NCBI GenBank assembly: GCA_005406025.1
Contig: BGZK01000288.1
Span: 62,001-126,000, forward strand
Origin: Eumeta japonica
Taxonomy: Eukaryota; Arthropoda; Insecta; Lepidoptera; Psychidae
Length of the DNA stretch: 64,000 nucleotides
Direction of reading: 5' to 3'
Both the position numbers and the translations under genes were made by a program. The notes beneath the pieces are model-generated. The model searched no databases. It was not told the origin of the DNA and saw only the letters and a program-made list of their open reading frames with translations. Shown in pieces: positions 13,501 through 28,500 of this stretch; the stretch's first letter is position 1, and each line of letters opens with the position of its first letter.

Positions 13501-16500
13501 AAAATAAAATGTTGATCATCACAACTAAAGAAGAGTAATAAAAAAAAAATATAATTTTGGAAAAAATTTCCTGTGAAATACTTACTACAATTTATGCTTG
13601 CTTATTTTAATTTAATTTTTATGCAATTTCTAATTCTTATTTTTTTATCATATTCTTCACTTTCATTATAATTATCTTCATATTTTTCTACTATTTGTTA
13701 AAAATTTTAAGATATGTATCTATCATCAAGTGTTTTAGGTAAACACAGTTCCACTTAGATTTACATCGAGCATTGCAATCTACTTTGTTTACACTTTTCA
13801 TGGGCTTGATTAGATGCTGTAGTCCTTCATTCTAAATCATTGAATGGACCGTTCATTGGGTTTCAATTAACCAATTGTTGCTATGGGTCAATGTCATGAT
13901 CTGAGGTATCAGTTTCTCATTTCAGACATTTGTGGTCTTTCATACATTTACAGTGTGTTTTTTACAGCACTAATATACTGATGTAAAAAGATGCTTCACA
14001 AATAATTGATGGTAAATGTATGTATTTGTGAGTGATCAATCTAAAAACAAATATTTCTTTAGTTATTTTAAAGTTAATTAAAATGTTATTTTAAGTTCTT
14101 ATAAATTAAAAAAAAAAGTGTGTGTGTGTCAGCTCTGATAAACGACTGGAATTTACTCCTTACAAATTATTATAAAGTAAATAAATTAATAAATGGGGGT
14201 TAATGAATGTATTTTTTATATTACTTAAAGCATGCATGATACATTTATTTATATTAATTCTACAATGAATTCGTTAAAATACATAACAAAACTATGAAAA
14301 TATAGACAATGATAATTTTCTGTAATAAAGTTATAAGCGAGATTGTTTTTTATTCACCATTTACATCATTTTGCATTTTATTTACTCCAGAAACAATATC
14401 GTCATCGTTGAATATTGAGATAATTGATTTGTGGTAACTAAAATGTACATGAACATCGGAAGATATATGTATGATAAATCACGAAAACATTGCATCAATA
14501 GTGGTACCATATCTAGTTATTTCCAGTGTTCTACCAGAAAAAATTATAATTTGAGATCAAAACTCTACAAGTTGACAGTTATTATTTATTAACATTAAAT
14601 GAATAAAGTATATAGTGACATAAGTATGTCAGCTCTATACCTTACATATACTGCTAGAAGATGCGCAATATAAGTTGTGCATAAATATGGAGACTATACA
14701 CATGTTTAATCTCCATACACACGAGACTGACCCGAACATAACGTAACATAATGCCAACTTTGATTTTACTCCTCATGATTTTTCATACTCCGGACTTACA
14801 TATGAAAAATCGATTCTTAAGGAGTAAACTTCAAAAAATTAATTAAAAGAGATTTTCCCCAAAATCTTAAAAGTTTTACATTTTGTCTCACATTAATCCA
14901 ATTACTTAATCTTTTCAAAGTTTTACATTATTTTTATTGCATATTTGTGTCCATAAAAATAGAAAGTGATACCGAAATAATAAAAGTGGGCTATTTTTAA
15001 CCTTTTATTATCAAATAAAAATAATTGTAGAATGTTAACAATACAAAAATTAAGCTTCTAAAACAATACAAAAGTTCCATATTTACATCTCTGTTGTTAG
15101 AAAACTTTATATTGATATCATTGATTTTGTTCATATACTATATGAATTATGCCATAGAATAAAGGAGGTCGATAAAGATCAGCCTATGTTCGCCCATCAG
15201 CAAAATTTAAAATTTTTTTTTTTCTTTCTTAATACTGACACTCAATCAAAATAAAAATGCTAATCTTTTTGGAAGAATATTTTTTATTAAGTAATGAAAG
15301 TATAAAAATAAATAAACTACACACAACTTTTGTTACACTTATTTTGATTATATTTCTCTCTCACTTTCACTGACTGAATCGTCACTGGACCATTCAGTAG
15401 CAGCATTTTGAATAGTATCAACATATCCAAGACTTGGTATTTTTGTTTAACTTTATATAAATATAATGATATGATTTTAATAAATACTATAAATTTTCGT
15501 GACTGTGATGGGCGCAAAAGGGGTCAAATCAAATCAAAAATATCTTTATTTCATAGGTAATGAAATTACACTCGAAATACGTCATTAATAAATTATTTTC
15601 GACATTGTCACCCATTCCAAATGCTGATTCATCTAGAGAAGAATGGGCAAGAAACTCAAGACTTGCTCTTTTTACTCATCAATACAAAGGATTTAGTAAT
15701 TAATATATTAATCGATATATAAAAATAATATGAAATAACCCGAGCAGCTCAATCCCAGGGGCTTTTTTCATTAGATATTCCAACGCAGTATAATAGCTCT
15801 TGCTATATAACTTACTTTTAACAAAATGTTTAAACTCAGCAAATGGCAAATTTTGAATTTTGTCTGGGATCTTATTATATAAGTGCACACAGCCCCTTAA
15901 ATGATTTATTAACTTTACTTAGACAGGTCTTACGAACAGCAAGATCGTTCTTATGTTTAGTGTTAATGTTATGGATGTCGCTCCTTTTTTGGAACTATTC
16001 TGTATTTCTCTTGACATATACTAGGTTTTCGTATATGTGTTGTGATGCTAAAGTTAGGATACTAATTTCCTTAAATTTTTCTCTGCAAGATGTTATTGGT
16101 CTCAAATCATAAACAACAAGAATAGCTCATTTCTGCAGCACGAAAATTGTGTTAATATCGGCTGCATGGTCCCATAACAAAATTCCATAGGTCATAAGAC
16201 TATGAAGAAAACTGAAATAAACTAGTCTCGTGGTGCTTTCGTCTGTGAGTAACTGAATTCTTTTGACTGCATATGCTGCAGAACCAAGTCTTTTCGCTAA
16301 TCTCATAATATGAGAATTACAACCTAACTTAGAATCTAAAGTGAGACCAAGAAATAGAGTCATTTCCACAATATCCAGTACCTCGTTTTGACCATTACAT
16401 TTGTCGATCAATTTAGAATTAGATAGGGAAAATTTTACAAGTTTTGTTTTCTTTGAATTGAGCAGAAGATTACTAAAACTAAACCACTCAATGATTTCAG

Positions 16501-19500
16501 AGATGGTACTGTTTACTTCGTCAAAAGCTGGTTGATGCCTATCAATCGTAAAAAGTAAGAAGGTATCATCAGTAAACAATACAATCCCATGATCATTCTT
16601 AACACTTTCACCTTTATCCACCTCCTTTAATTAGATATGTTATTGTTCCACTTTGTTATTAGGGCTCAAAAATAAAAACTATTGTCACAGGTATCATATT
16701 TCCAACACTAGACGAGACCCTTCCAAGTAGTTACGAACTTCTAGACCTGACACCAACTGGTTTACCGGCGGATCTTAACCATGGATCAGTGCGTTCGCCA
16801 CCATGTTATCTGTGCATCAGACGCGGACGAGACCGCCCACCGCTCGTCGATATAGGTAAGCATGACATTTTCATGACCTAATGATATGTGCTATAAAACA
16901 TACAATTATAAAATTTCAATAATATCATGGATAATAATTGAAATATTTTGCTAGTGATAAATAGGATATGAATAATTTGAGATCAGGAATTTACTTAAAT
17001 AACAATAATGTGATTGCTATTCTTTTCTTCATTTACACCTATATTGTTTAATTGCTTATATTTTTTTTTGATTGACAAATTGACAAATTACATTGCTATT
17101 AATATAATTAATGTATGAAATGAAAGTGAATCATGATCTTATAAATCTGCATTCATATTATAAAGAGGAAAGATTTGTATTTTTGTATGTTTGTAATTAA
17201 TAAATTCAAAAACTACTGAGACGATTTCAAAAATTCTTATACCATTAGGATTCTACATTATCCATGAGTAACTTAGGTTATATTTATTACTAGAAAATAT
17301 TAGAGTTCCCTACTAAAACTTCAATAAATGTAATCCAAGATGTAAAAGAAATTGTCATAAAATGTATCATTGCATGCACTGCGGAAACTATTGATGATAG
17401 AACAAAAAAATGTTCTACAATATTAAATGACATATAATTATCCACAAAAAACTGTATGGTTCCATACATCCAACTATTGTAGTTGTCACTATAACTACTT
17501 TTTTACATTTTAAAAGTTGATAAAAATGCTGACCAAAATCAGATCATGTTATCCATACCTTTACCATTAATCCTTATCCAAATAAATCATTTCGTATTCA
17601 AAACTGTTTCATTATCTGTATATTACTTTTTGAATTATTATTATTAAATAAATTATTACATTAAATTTAAAAGATATTACAAATTTAAAAATGTCAATCT
17701 AAACAAAATACTAATAGAAAAATAAATGCCGCCGATCGTATACTTCTCAGCGGAAAATATGCAACATATAGTGGGAAATCCACCAAAAAGGACAAGTCTG
17801 GCGTTTTTTGACCTGTGCAACAGTAATGAATGTACTAAAACACTATCACGAAGTTCCTCTTTATTATATATGGGTTAACAATAAATTTTATAGAAGGAAA
17901 CATGGCCAAGACATAGTTGGTTATCCCGGTATAAAAAAAGATGAGGCATTTAGAAGAGTGTACAGCATTCATCCTTCCTAGTTAGTGTGTTTTTTATCTG
18001 AGGATACTACTTCATCGTGTATGTGGCCCAACATAATTCCAGGACTAAAAACCGTTGACAGAATTGTTGAAACTTAAGAAAAAAATACTTAAGTAAGAAA
18101 GTTTAGAAAAGGGTACTTTTCTCATGTGCAATTATATGTTGTCCTTTCTCAAGTAGAATCTCCAATATGTTTTGTTTCCACCTACAAATAGCACTGCTAA
18201 CATAGTGTACAGTGAAACTTTAAGGCAAAAATTGGGAAATAAAAAAGTAAAATCTCTAAATTATGAAAAAAAGGAAGCTTTAAAATGAAAATGTACAAAA
18301 TACATAAACCTCTTAAAAATAGATTACATTAAACAAAAAAAATCTAAATAAAATGTAAAAATATAAAAATAAACATAGAGAATGAAAATAAGTATCTATA
18401 TAGATAAAAGTGTAAAATATTGTAAAAAGTATAAACAAAAATGTTGTGTTGCTATTTCATCTTCAATGAAAATTAGCTTAAAGATTGAAGTCTTTGTTTT
18501 TAATTTTGAATATTTTAACAAATTAAGTTATGGATGTTGTAATTATTATATTTTTAAGTGAATGTAAGTATTTAATTTCATTCTGCATCTATCCCGAAAT
18601 GTTAAATATCTACAAAATTAAATTACTTAAGCCATAAAATAAAAATATACAAAAATGGTAATAAAGAAATGTAAAAAAATAAGATCATATAAAAAAATGG
18701 AACCCCTTAAAATAAAATGGTTAAGTATATAAAACTAAAAAACAATATGAATAAAATGTAAAAATAAAAAATAAACTTTGAGAACAAAAATAGGCTTATG
18801 AATAAAAACATAAAATTTTATAACAAAAGTATTAATGATTTGAAAAAAAAACTACTTATTTCCTGTGTAAAGATACATTTACTTCACATTTATCCCAAAA
18901 TGTTTAAAAAATAAATGCCCACCCAATCGAAGCCAGGACAGGCGACTAGTTTTCTGTAATTTTATAAACCATGTGGAAATTTCTTTTTTTTTCCATATTG
19001 AAATTTTATTCAAATATAAAGGTGTAAAATTGTCATAATTACTAATTTAGTAGATTGCAAAATGTAGCTAAAGTATAATCTTTAGAAAAAGAAAAGTCAA
19101 GAACTCGACATTTAGACAAATATCCTTTCATAGAATTGATAACACTTATGTTGATAATCGTCTTTCACCGTGTCACTGTGTTGATAAAGACTGATGACAA
19201 AAAAATACTGTTCTACCTTATTACATAATGTCACCAGATAAGATAGCTGGATTGTATAACTTAAATTTTTTTACTATGCCATTTTTTTACTGAAGTTTTG
19301 CGCTCGACTTCTCCCACACAATGTAATTTTTTTTTACATAAGTTTTTTATTATTGATTCAGTATGACATGATGTAATCAATGAGATCAGAGTATTTTTAG
19401 CAATTCCTATTATTGAATTTTTTGGTTATTATAGTAAGGATTCCAGATAGAATTAATTTGAATTTAAACAAAAATGATGATGAGGATTATTTAGGTTTTT

Positions 19501-22500
19501 TTAGTACATAAATGAAAATAAAACTGTACATTTGGGAAATAATGATTTCATTAAAACTTATATTTAAACTGGTTACGACTGAAATAAATAATTTTAGTAT
19601 TTACTTTGGATGTTAAAATCACAGACTAAAATTGCAAAGTCCTATTTTGTAATCTTAACATCCAAAATTTCCTTTAGATGTTAAGTTTATATTTTGTTTT
19701 TACAATCATGTGCTGTTTGGGAAATAAAAACATTTTAACAAAGCACAATAATTGTATAACTTTTATCAACATAGCAAAGATTTTTAATTTTTATATAGAT
19801 TCTTATTTTATGAGTCTAAAATTGCATTTACCCATAATTTAATGTAAATAAAGAAAAAAATGTTCATTTTAACACCTGTAGTATGGTATAGCAACTCTAT
19901 CTAAGGGTCGAAACAGTTCACCACAGTATAAATACCATACTCAGGTGTTAACTGTAGTGTATTAAATATTAGCAAAGTTTGGACCTATATTTAGTGCATG
20001 TTGTCTTTACATCAAATTTAAAGATAAATGATAGACATTACTCACCAATGACAGCTTTGAATGTAGCATTATTTTATTTAATGATTGTATTACTTTTTAA
20101 ATGCAAATATATAAGAATTTTAAGGTATATTGTTTGAAAATATTTTTTATTCTTAGTTTTATTTAAAGGCTTTATTTATTTCAATATCTTTTAGATTGAG
20201 AGTTTTGGAACTAAAAAGTGTCTTATCGTTTTCAAAGGTCTGTCGGTATCACTATTTTAAATTTAAAATAGTATCTGAGGTTGCAAAAATATGTTTTTTT
20301 TCATATTAAAAAATGTAACTATGTCTATTGTATATAATAAATTATTAGATAAGGAGTGTAAGGATAAAAAAAATACAATTCAGTATCTCGTTTATCAATT
20401 TATCTATACATCAAATTCAATTTCAATTATTGTAAAAAAAGGAAAAGAAAATGATTATTACAGATAGATGGATAGACTGAAATTATAAGATCTCTTATTG
20501 AACACTGACTGATACCTATTAAAACATCAAATATTTTTTAGGGTTTATTTTATTGCTGTTATTTTGAAATTGTTGATGTGAAATATGTTTTAACAAAGTG
20601 TAACTTTTAATTTCTTCTCAACTATAGGAGTTATGTACGAAGGCAAAGAACGTCTCATGGCCGATGCCGAGATGGTCCTGTCCTCAGTTGGAGATCGTTT
20701 GGCTAATGTGAACAACTCTTCAGCTAAAACTTTTATAACTTATCGTCGGGCACATCCTTCTGCTCCTTGCAATGCTTTAGTTGTAGTTGATGTATGTGTT
20801 ATAATAACCAGTAAAGGTGAATCTCCACCTCACGCGTTTTGTATGATAGCCAAGAATCTTAATAAAGGTGAGTAGAACTAAGAATTTATTATCAATCTAT
20901 GTAATTACTATTACTTTTACTTTTATTCAAAGCTAGTGTTCCAATTTTGACAATAATTAATCTTATATCATGTATAATTGGTAAATAGAATTTACTACAC
21001 TTATTTTATAAAATTATGTTCTTACTTACATCTCAACTTGTTTGAAATTGAGTCTGTACTTATTTCTACTAAAGACAATGAAACAGATTTTGTTTTACTG
21101 TGACTTTGCATTTCAGTTTTTAAACAATAATTAATTTAAATTTACATTTTCTGTTTTGGGAAATTCATAAAGTACATGAATACAACTAATTTTATTTATT
21201 AAATTAAAAGTAATTAGGTAAAGTACTTACTAGTAAGTAAATCAAATCAAATCAAAAATATATTTATTTTGTAGGTAATAGAATTTACACTTAAAATGCA
21301 TCATAAACAACTGTTTTCAACATTAAAATTACCACCCACTCCAAATGCTGATTCAGTACTTTTATCTATATAGTTTTATTTATAACTACTATATAACTTG
21401 TGTGACATTATTGGGGCTTTTTATTACGTTATATTGATTAATATGTATATGACAGAAAGTTAATTTGGTTTCAATTATTTGGTTTCACTTATTGGATATT
21501 TGTTTTTGAGGGCAAAGTTTAGCTTTTTTATTGAAATATTTTTGTGGAATTTTTTTAGTGCAAATGCAATGCAGTATAGTACAAAAAAATGTAAATATTT
21601 TACATAAAATAATTACATACTTAATTGGACAGTAGTGATTTAGTAGTTAGTGCACTGCTTTCTAAGCAGGAGATAACTGTTTCAACTTCTGGCCATATTT
21701 CACATTGTTAAGTATTTTGTAATTTACGTTATAAGTGAAATAGTGAGTTTTAATTTAATTTAAATCATACCACTTGCTTCACATCTCGGAGAGCATTTTA
21801 GCATTTTTTTATGCTTTTTATGTATGACAATTTATTTTATTTAAACAAAAGTTTTTATTAAAACAAACACACAATCACAGGTGGCCTTTTGTGATTTAAA
21901 AATAAATTAAAAGATGTAGATGTCAAATAAAATACATTTTCACATATTTGTTTCTAGAAAATAATTTTACTTAAAAATCATTACTGTTAATGAACTTGAC
22001 ATTTTCATAATGTCTAGACGGAAACACTGAAATGAACATAAAGGAATATGTTGTTAAAATTTTGTTTATGAAATGGTGAAAAGGGGTTTGAAAATTTATG
22101 TGATAAGCCACTAAGAATTTATTTCAGCTCTACAGTTGAGATTAATACTGGAGTGGGAGTAAGATACATTGGAGTTAGAAGTATGAATTTATCATTTGCC
22201 CACAGAACCAAAGCCTTAATAACTTCATTCAAAGATAGAATTATTGAATATAAATTTTCCTTGGTGCTAGGAATTTTTATTTAATAAATATAAAGAAAAT
22301 CGAAAAATATCTACCCTTCATCTATTATTTTGTTATGTAATTTATGTATATGGCCTAAAGTATGGCTTATGTAAACTCAAAAGCCTTGATCGGCTTTCAA
22401 TTTAATGGCCTATTAAGCATAATTCAAATACATCACATGTATATTTCACTTCTATGTCACGTTGAGCGTCCTCATTCCACCAATGAAATTAACTTATACT

Positions 22501-25500
22501 GTGGAATTAACCAGATCATTCGTCCTAATATGTGTATTAATGGAATAAATCTATTTATCTTTTATTAAATTAAAATCAGTTCCTTTTGATTTCGATTTGA
22601 TTTTGTTCTAACAATGTTTGAGTATAAGCAGAATTTTAATGTATTTTCTGAATAGAACGTTTACATTTATCACCATTAAGATATCATATTTTAGAAATGT
22701 ACATCTAAAATTGTTGTAAATGATGCTTTAGTCAAAGTATTGTCATTTAAAAAGCATTTTGTTTCACATTGCAGGCCTAATGGGTAGTGACGTGTTTTTG
22801 TGTTATAAAAAATCAATGAACCGTCCACCACTTATAGCGTACAAGCCGGAAGTTCTATTTAGGTGAGTCAATATTTTTGATTATCACATTTAACATGTCA
22901 TATTTCAGAATACTCTGTTCATTGTGCCAGAACTAATATCACTTTTTTATGTAATCAATTTTAATATTCTGATATCCATCAAATATAATTAGTAATAAGT
23001 TCACATTTACTGTATAAAAACTAAAATCCATATCATTTACCTAAACACTGAATCATATGTTGGTATGCAGCGATATAAAAACTACAAACAAAGCATACAA
23101 GGAAGCCATTTCAATTTTAATGATGCTAAGTGTTTCAACTTTCACTTTAACAATTTTTTGTGCCTCGCACATTAGTCTTACTTAACATGATACTGTTTTT
23201 TTTTGTCAGGAACAGATTGCATAATTTTAATAATTCAAGTTATAATAGTAGTTAATTATTTATAATAAGTGCAATAGTAAGTAAGAAAATAGTATTTAAA
23301 GTGAAAAGCAATCAGAATGATTCATGTACTAAATGTTTTTAACAAGTAATTGAATTTTTTTATGTCTAAAAATATTTATTATTTATTAAGATTTATTATT
23401 TGATATCTTAATGAAATTTTAGTAGATTATTCATACATATTTGTGTCAGTTCATCATGCCCATTTCTTTTTTTGAGAGCTGCCATAGAAAAATATTTAAA
23501 GCAAATAAATGCAAAATTTTATATTTTTTGACATAATCATGTAGTGTATGTTCTAATATCCATTAAAAGATATGTTTTACGAAGCATAATACCTTGAGCT
23601 AGCTCATTATGTGCAGTACTTCAGAAATATAAAATCATGAAACTTAATGTGATTTATTATGAATTCTGACAATCTTATGTTTTGCTATATTATGATTGAT
23701 ATTTATAAACTGTTAATATATATTGATTTTGCTTTATTTTCCTGGAATTTCATTCTATTTTTCACTATTTTTTGATAATGTGTATAAAGACCTAGTCCTG
23801 GATAAAACATCCTTTTTATGAACTTTTTATTTTATTGAGACAGCATGTTATTTTTCTATCCAGTAAGTCAAGAGTTCGACCCTAATTTTGTCTATTTTCT
23901 TTTTGGGAATACCCAAATTATTACAAATTATTAATATAAGAATTAAATAAGTGTAGATTACAGTTAAGCTATTGCTTAACTGTAATCTACACTTATTTAA
24001 TTCTGAAGCTTTATTATTTATATGTAAAATATTATATATATATGTAAAACATTATACGTACATATTTATTCTATAAACTCATGTTTAATAACATTGAATT
24101 GTATTTTGCTATTTCAGATATCCAATAACAGAACGTCGCAATATGGTTTTTCCCACGTCAGTGCCTCTATTCTGTCTACCTATGGGTGCTACACTTGAAA
24201 TGTGGCCTAATACTGCTTCAAAACCAAAACCAGTGTTTTCGACCTTTGTCTTAACTGTTGCCGATGCTACTGATAAAGTAAGTATCATTTGATATGATCT
24301 ATACAATCAATTCAATTAACTATTGAAATAATTTGGCAATGTATGTCTGTCAATATTTTTCACAAAATCTGTACCTAAAACTTTTAGATAAATAACTGCA
24401 TAACAGAGAGGTTTTCAAAGATATGTAATATGTATTAATAAAAACTCAGTCTTCAATGAACAAAAATCAGTTTCTATGCTTATTGAAGAATTATTTTTTC
24501 ATTTAGTCTACATGCCATTAGTTTAAGCAAATAAAAGTAACAGTAAAAAACTGGCCAAGAGCGTGTCGGACCATGCTCATCATAGGGTTCCTAGGCCATT
24601 ATTATAAAGAAATGCTCTACAGGTGAAAAAGTGTGTTGTTACACTTTTTCCATGTTCATACATGGAATAGTTATAAGCATTTTAGTCGCCAATAACAAAA
24701 AACGAGTAGGTATGTCGATTATTACTATTAAACTAGTGTAACCTAAAGTACATCAGTAAATGAGCGTATCTTCATTACACATATGTCCTTTTGTTGATTA
24801 GTCCAGTTTTTGACAATGCAATTTTTCGACTCAAAAACAGTATATCTGACCTTGTTCAAAATATTTTTTGTTTTCAAATATTTATTAAGCATTACCTTCT
24901 TTCATTTTTCATATTTTTTGGACATAAAGTTTAGAAAATAGAGGGGGGACACAATTTCTGCAACATTTGGAGTGTTTATTTCCAAAATTATTCACATAAT
25001 CAGAAAAATTGCTTAGAAACCTTAAAGTGTTATAAAAGAACTGTCGAAATATGTGCTACTCTTTGATTTTTGCTGAAAAAAGTGTTTTTTAGCTTCTCTT
25101 ACGTGTATGGAGTTGCTTCCCTAGAAATATTTATTTTTGTTATCTGTCCACCAAACTAAGTAGTGACTTATATAAGACACCTACACTATGAATTTCATTA
25201 ATATAGGTTTTGTGGTTTTTAATAAAATTCCTGTGATATACGGATGGACAGACGTGATGAAACTATTAGGGTTCTGTCTTTCCGATTTTGGCTCGGAACC
25301 CTAAAAACATGAAATTAATTATGAATGCTTCTGGCTCTAAATTAGTAATAGTTCAAAATTAGGTTTAATTTACAATTCATAAAAAGTTGGAGAATTCAAT
25401 TAGTAAATACATATATCTTTAGTGTTGATATATATGTGAAATTAATTGAAGTATTTCTAAAGTTTTAAATGAACTTTGAATGAAACTGCACAAAGTTAAC

Positions 25501-28500
25501 ACTTAAAAATTTGTCTTCAGGTATATGGTTCAGCCGTTTCCTTTTATGAAAGTTATGACAGTAACCTTCTAACAGACCATCAGATGGAAGACCTCGGTTG
25601 GCGGCAAGGGGTTTCACAAAATACGCATTCAGTGCATGCTGACAAATGCATATGCTTGCTATCACGTTGGCCTTTCAGTGACACCTTTGAGCGATGGCTG
25701 CTTTATATACTGGTATGTTTTTTAAAGTTTTGGTGATATTCTGTCAATTATTTTTCTTTTATATTAATTTTCTTTAATATTTATATTGTATACATATAGA
25801 GACACATAAATATGATACATAAATAATGGTGGTTGACTTGTGATTGAAAGCATTGCTTATATACTAGAAGGTACTAGATTCAATTCCTGGCCATGAGCAG
25901 TCGACCCATGGGTGTTACCCTTAAGCCAAATCATATCATTCTTCCATTGGAGAGCATGTTCAGCTATCTGTCCCGGACATTGTCATTGCAATATTGACAA
26001 CATTAATTACTGACAGTCTCCAAACCGTGCTGGGCTAGTATGGAGGACTAAGGTCTAAGCCCCTGATTCAAATCCAAAAGAAAGAGATTTTGGGAGAATA
26101 TATATTAGCAGTGGGGAGATTAAAACATTACACAATGACAATATAACGAGACGTTATTATTAAACTCAAAAACCCTGATCAATTTTGATCTATTTTTCCC
26201 ATTTTAATTTGTGTGTTATGAAAGAAGTATTAATTGATACTTAATTAATAACATTGGCATAGGATTTTTTGAAGATTACATTTGTTATCTGAATTTCTTC
26301 TGTAATAAAATGCTTCAAATTAAATAATAATTTTCCTGAATTTCAAGCAAACTATGAGTTATTTTATTTTGCAGGAAATGTCATGGAGTAAACAACCATT
26401 AAATATTCCTGTAGAACGGTATATTACACATCTTTTAGAAGAGGTACCATTCCCTGAACCAAGGATATTGTTACAGGTACTGTAAAATTAGGCTGTGAAA
26501 TTTTTAATTATAAATTGAACTTTCAAAATTACATTTTATGTTAATTTTTGTAATGAATAACATACCAAAATCACCATTTTTCTGTTAAAGCATCTTTTAT
26601 TGAATAGAAGACTGAATTATTACATGTAATATTTAGAAATTCACTCTATAAAGTTATTATGTTGCCAAAAAATGAATTTAAATTTGTTTATATATTTTTT
26701 ATATGAAGAATATTTTTAGATGAATAATATTGTCAATTCTGATTGCTCTTATGCACCTGAAATGAAAAATAAGTATTAAAAATCATATAATTCTTCTTGG
26801 GTTTAATTTTAATACCATGGGGAATGAATACATATTAAAAAGGGATAGACTTACTAAAATGAAATTTGATAAATGTAAAACAATAAGTGCAAAAAAGCAA
26901 AATGGAACGGTACAAATTGAAGTATGATAATGAAAAAGCAAGATTATTCTCAGGTGATGACGATGATCAGATGATCAGAGACAGTGATATAAAAGCATGA
27001 ATGATCTAATTGCAATAATGAGAGTGTTCCATGAAAGCAAAGAAATGAAAAATAGAATAAGAAAAACTACAGACCAGTTTGAATGCATTGATATTTGCTA
27101 CAAAGAATATTATTGCTTGGTTTGCACATGTCGTGTCGATCACGCTGCGTTGCCGCGGTGCGTTTTGGTAAATGCAATTTTTGTATTGCGCTAAGAGCGT
27201 TTTGTGCTAATGTTCGTGAAGTCACGACGTGGCGTTGCTGCCACTACTTGACTGCTTGTTGATGGATGTGATTCCCCACCACGATACGGCGCCATTGCAA
27301 CATCGCCACGCTTTTCTACGGTGTATTGACAAAGCTTTGGCATATATTGACAAGTTCATACATAGAGCAAAACGCGCTAGAAACAATGGCAAAATTTTAT
27401 TATAAAGTATTTATGGGTAAATTGTGATATTCTATTACAATTGAAGTCTTATTTTAAAAAGTAGCTTGTCAATTGAGGTATCAAATATCCATGAATAATT
27501 GAAAAAATTGGTTTCATCTGTTTTCAAGTCAAAATATGTCATTACGAAGGAAAGATCCATTAAAATACCTTCATTCTGTATTTTGTATATCATATTTATA
27601 AATTAGGAATGTAACACGACAAACATACATCCTGGATACCAGAAAACGAATCAATATGTTATTGCAGTGCAGCTAGGACAACAGTGATCTGAGCTCAGTG
27701 ATCTGAGCATATTAGTAGCCTATTAATGGTAGATCAATGGTAATAAACTTTTATATTTACATCAATACTATATTAGATAGCATCAATGAAGGGCACTAAT
27801 TTATATTTCAACAAAAGCCTTTTATATAATGAACCTAAAGGTAATAAAAAACTCCAGAGGTCTTATGCATACACAAAAAAGCATTTGACGAGTTTAAACA
27901 ATTTCTATTAGATAACAGGGTAATGGGGTAAGTAAAGAAGATTATATCAGCATCTTACTTGGCAGTGCGAGAGGTTCTCCAGAGATCACCTAGGTTCAAA
28001 ATATTTCATTATGGACAGTGACGACATGGTTGAGGTAGTAGAATCAAAATTTGACTGCTTCATGGATAACCTTAAGATATACATATTAATCCAAAAAACA
28101 AGAAGATGTAAATGCATTTAAAATAGATGTAACTAACCTGATTAATTGGGTTAAAAAAAATGGTTCAATATTGAATATCAGAAAATGCATCATGGAACAT
28201 CTAAGGGTGCCATGGCCCAATTCGAAGGTCATTATTTCTCTATTACCATTTGCATATTGCATATGTAAAAAAAACAATTGGATGAATTAGTGATGGTAAA
28301 GGATCTTGTTATACTGATAGACAATAAGTTTCAGATTTCATAAAACAGATGTTGGGTTATAGACGTGGTAATAACGTTGATCAATTTTGAGTTAGAACCA
28401 TCAATACATTATACTAGTGAGGTATATACCAATCCTTGAGCATGCAACTTATTTTTCTCCACGTCGTAGTTCATCTTTAGACATCAAAAACGATACAAAA

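Noticed and set aside
25825..25900. tRNA gene
   Set aside because: Same situation: a SINE head with a degenerate anticodon arm.
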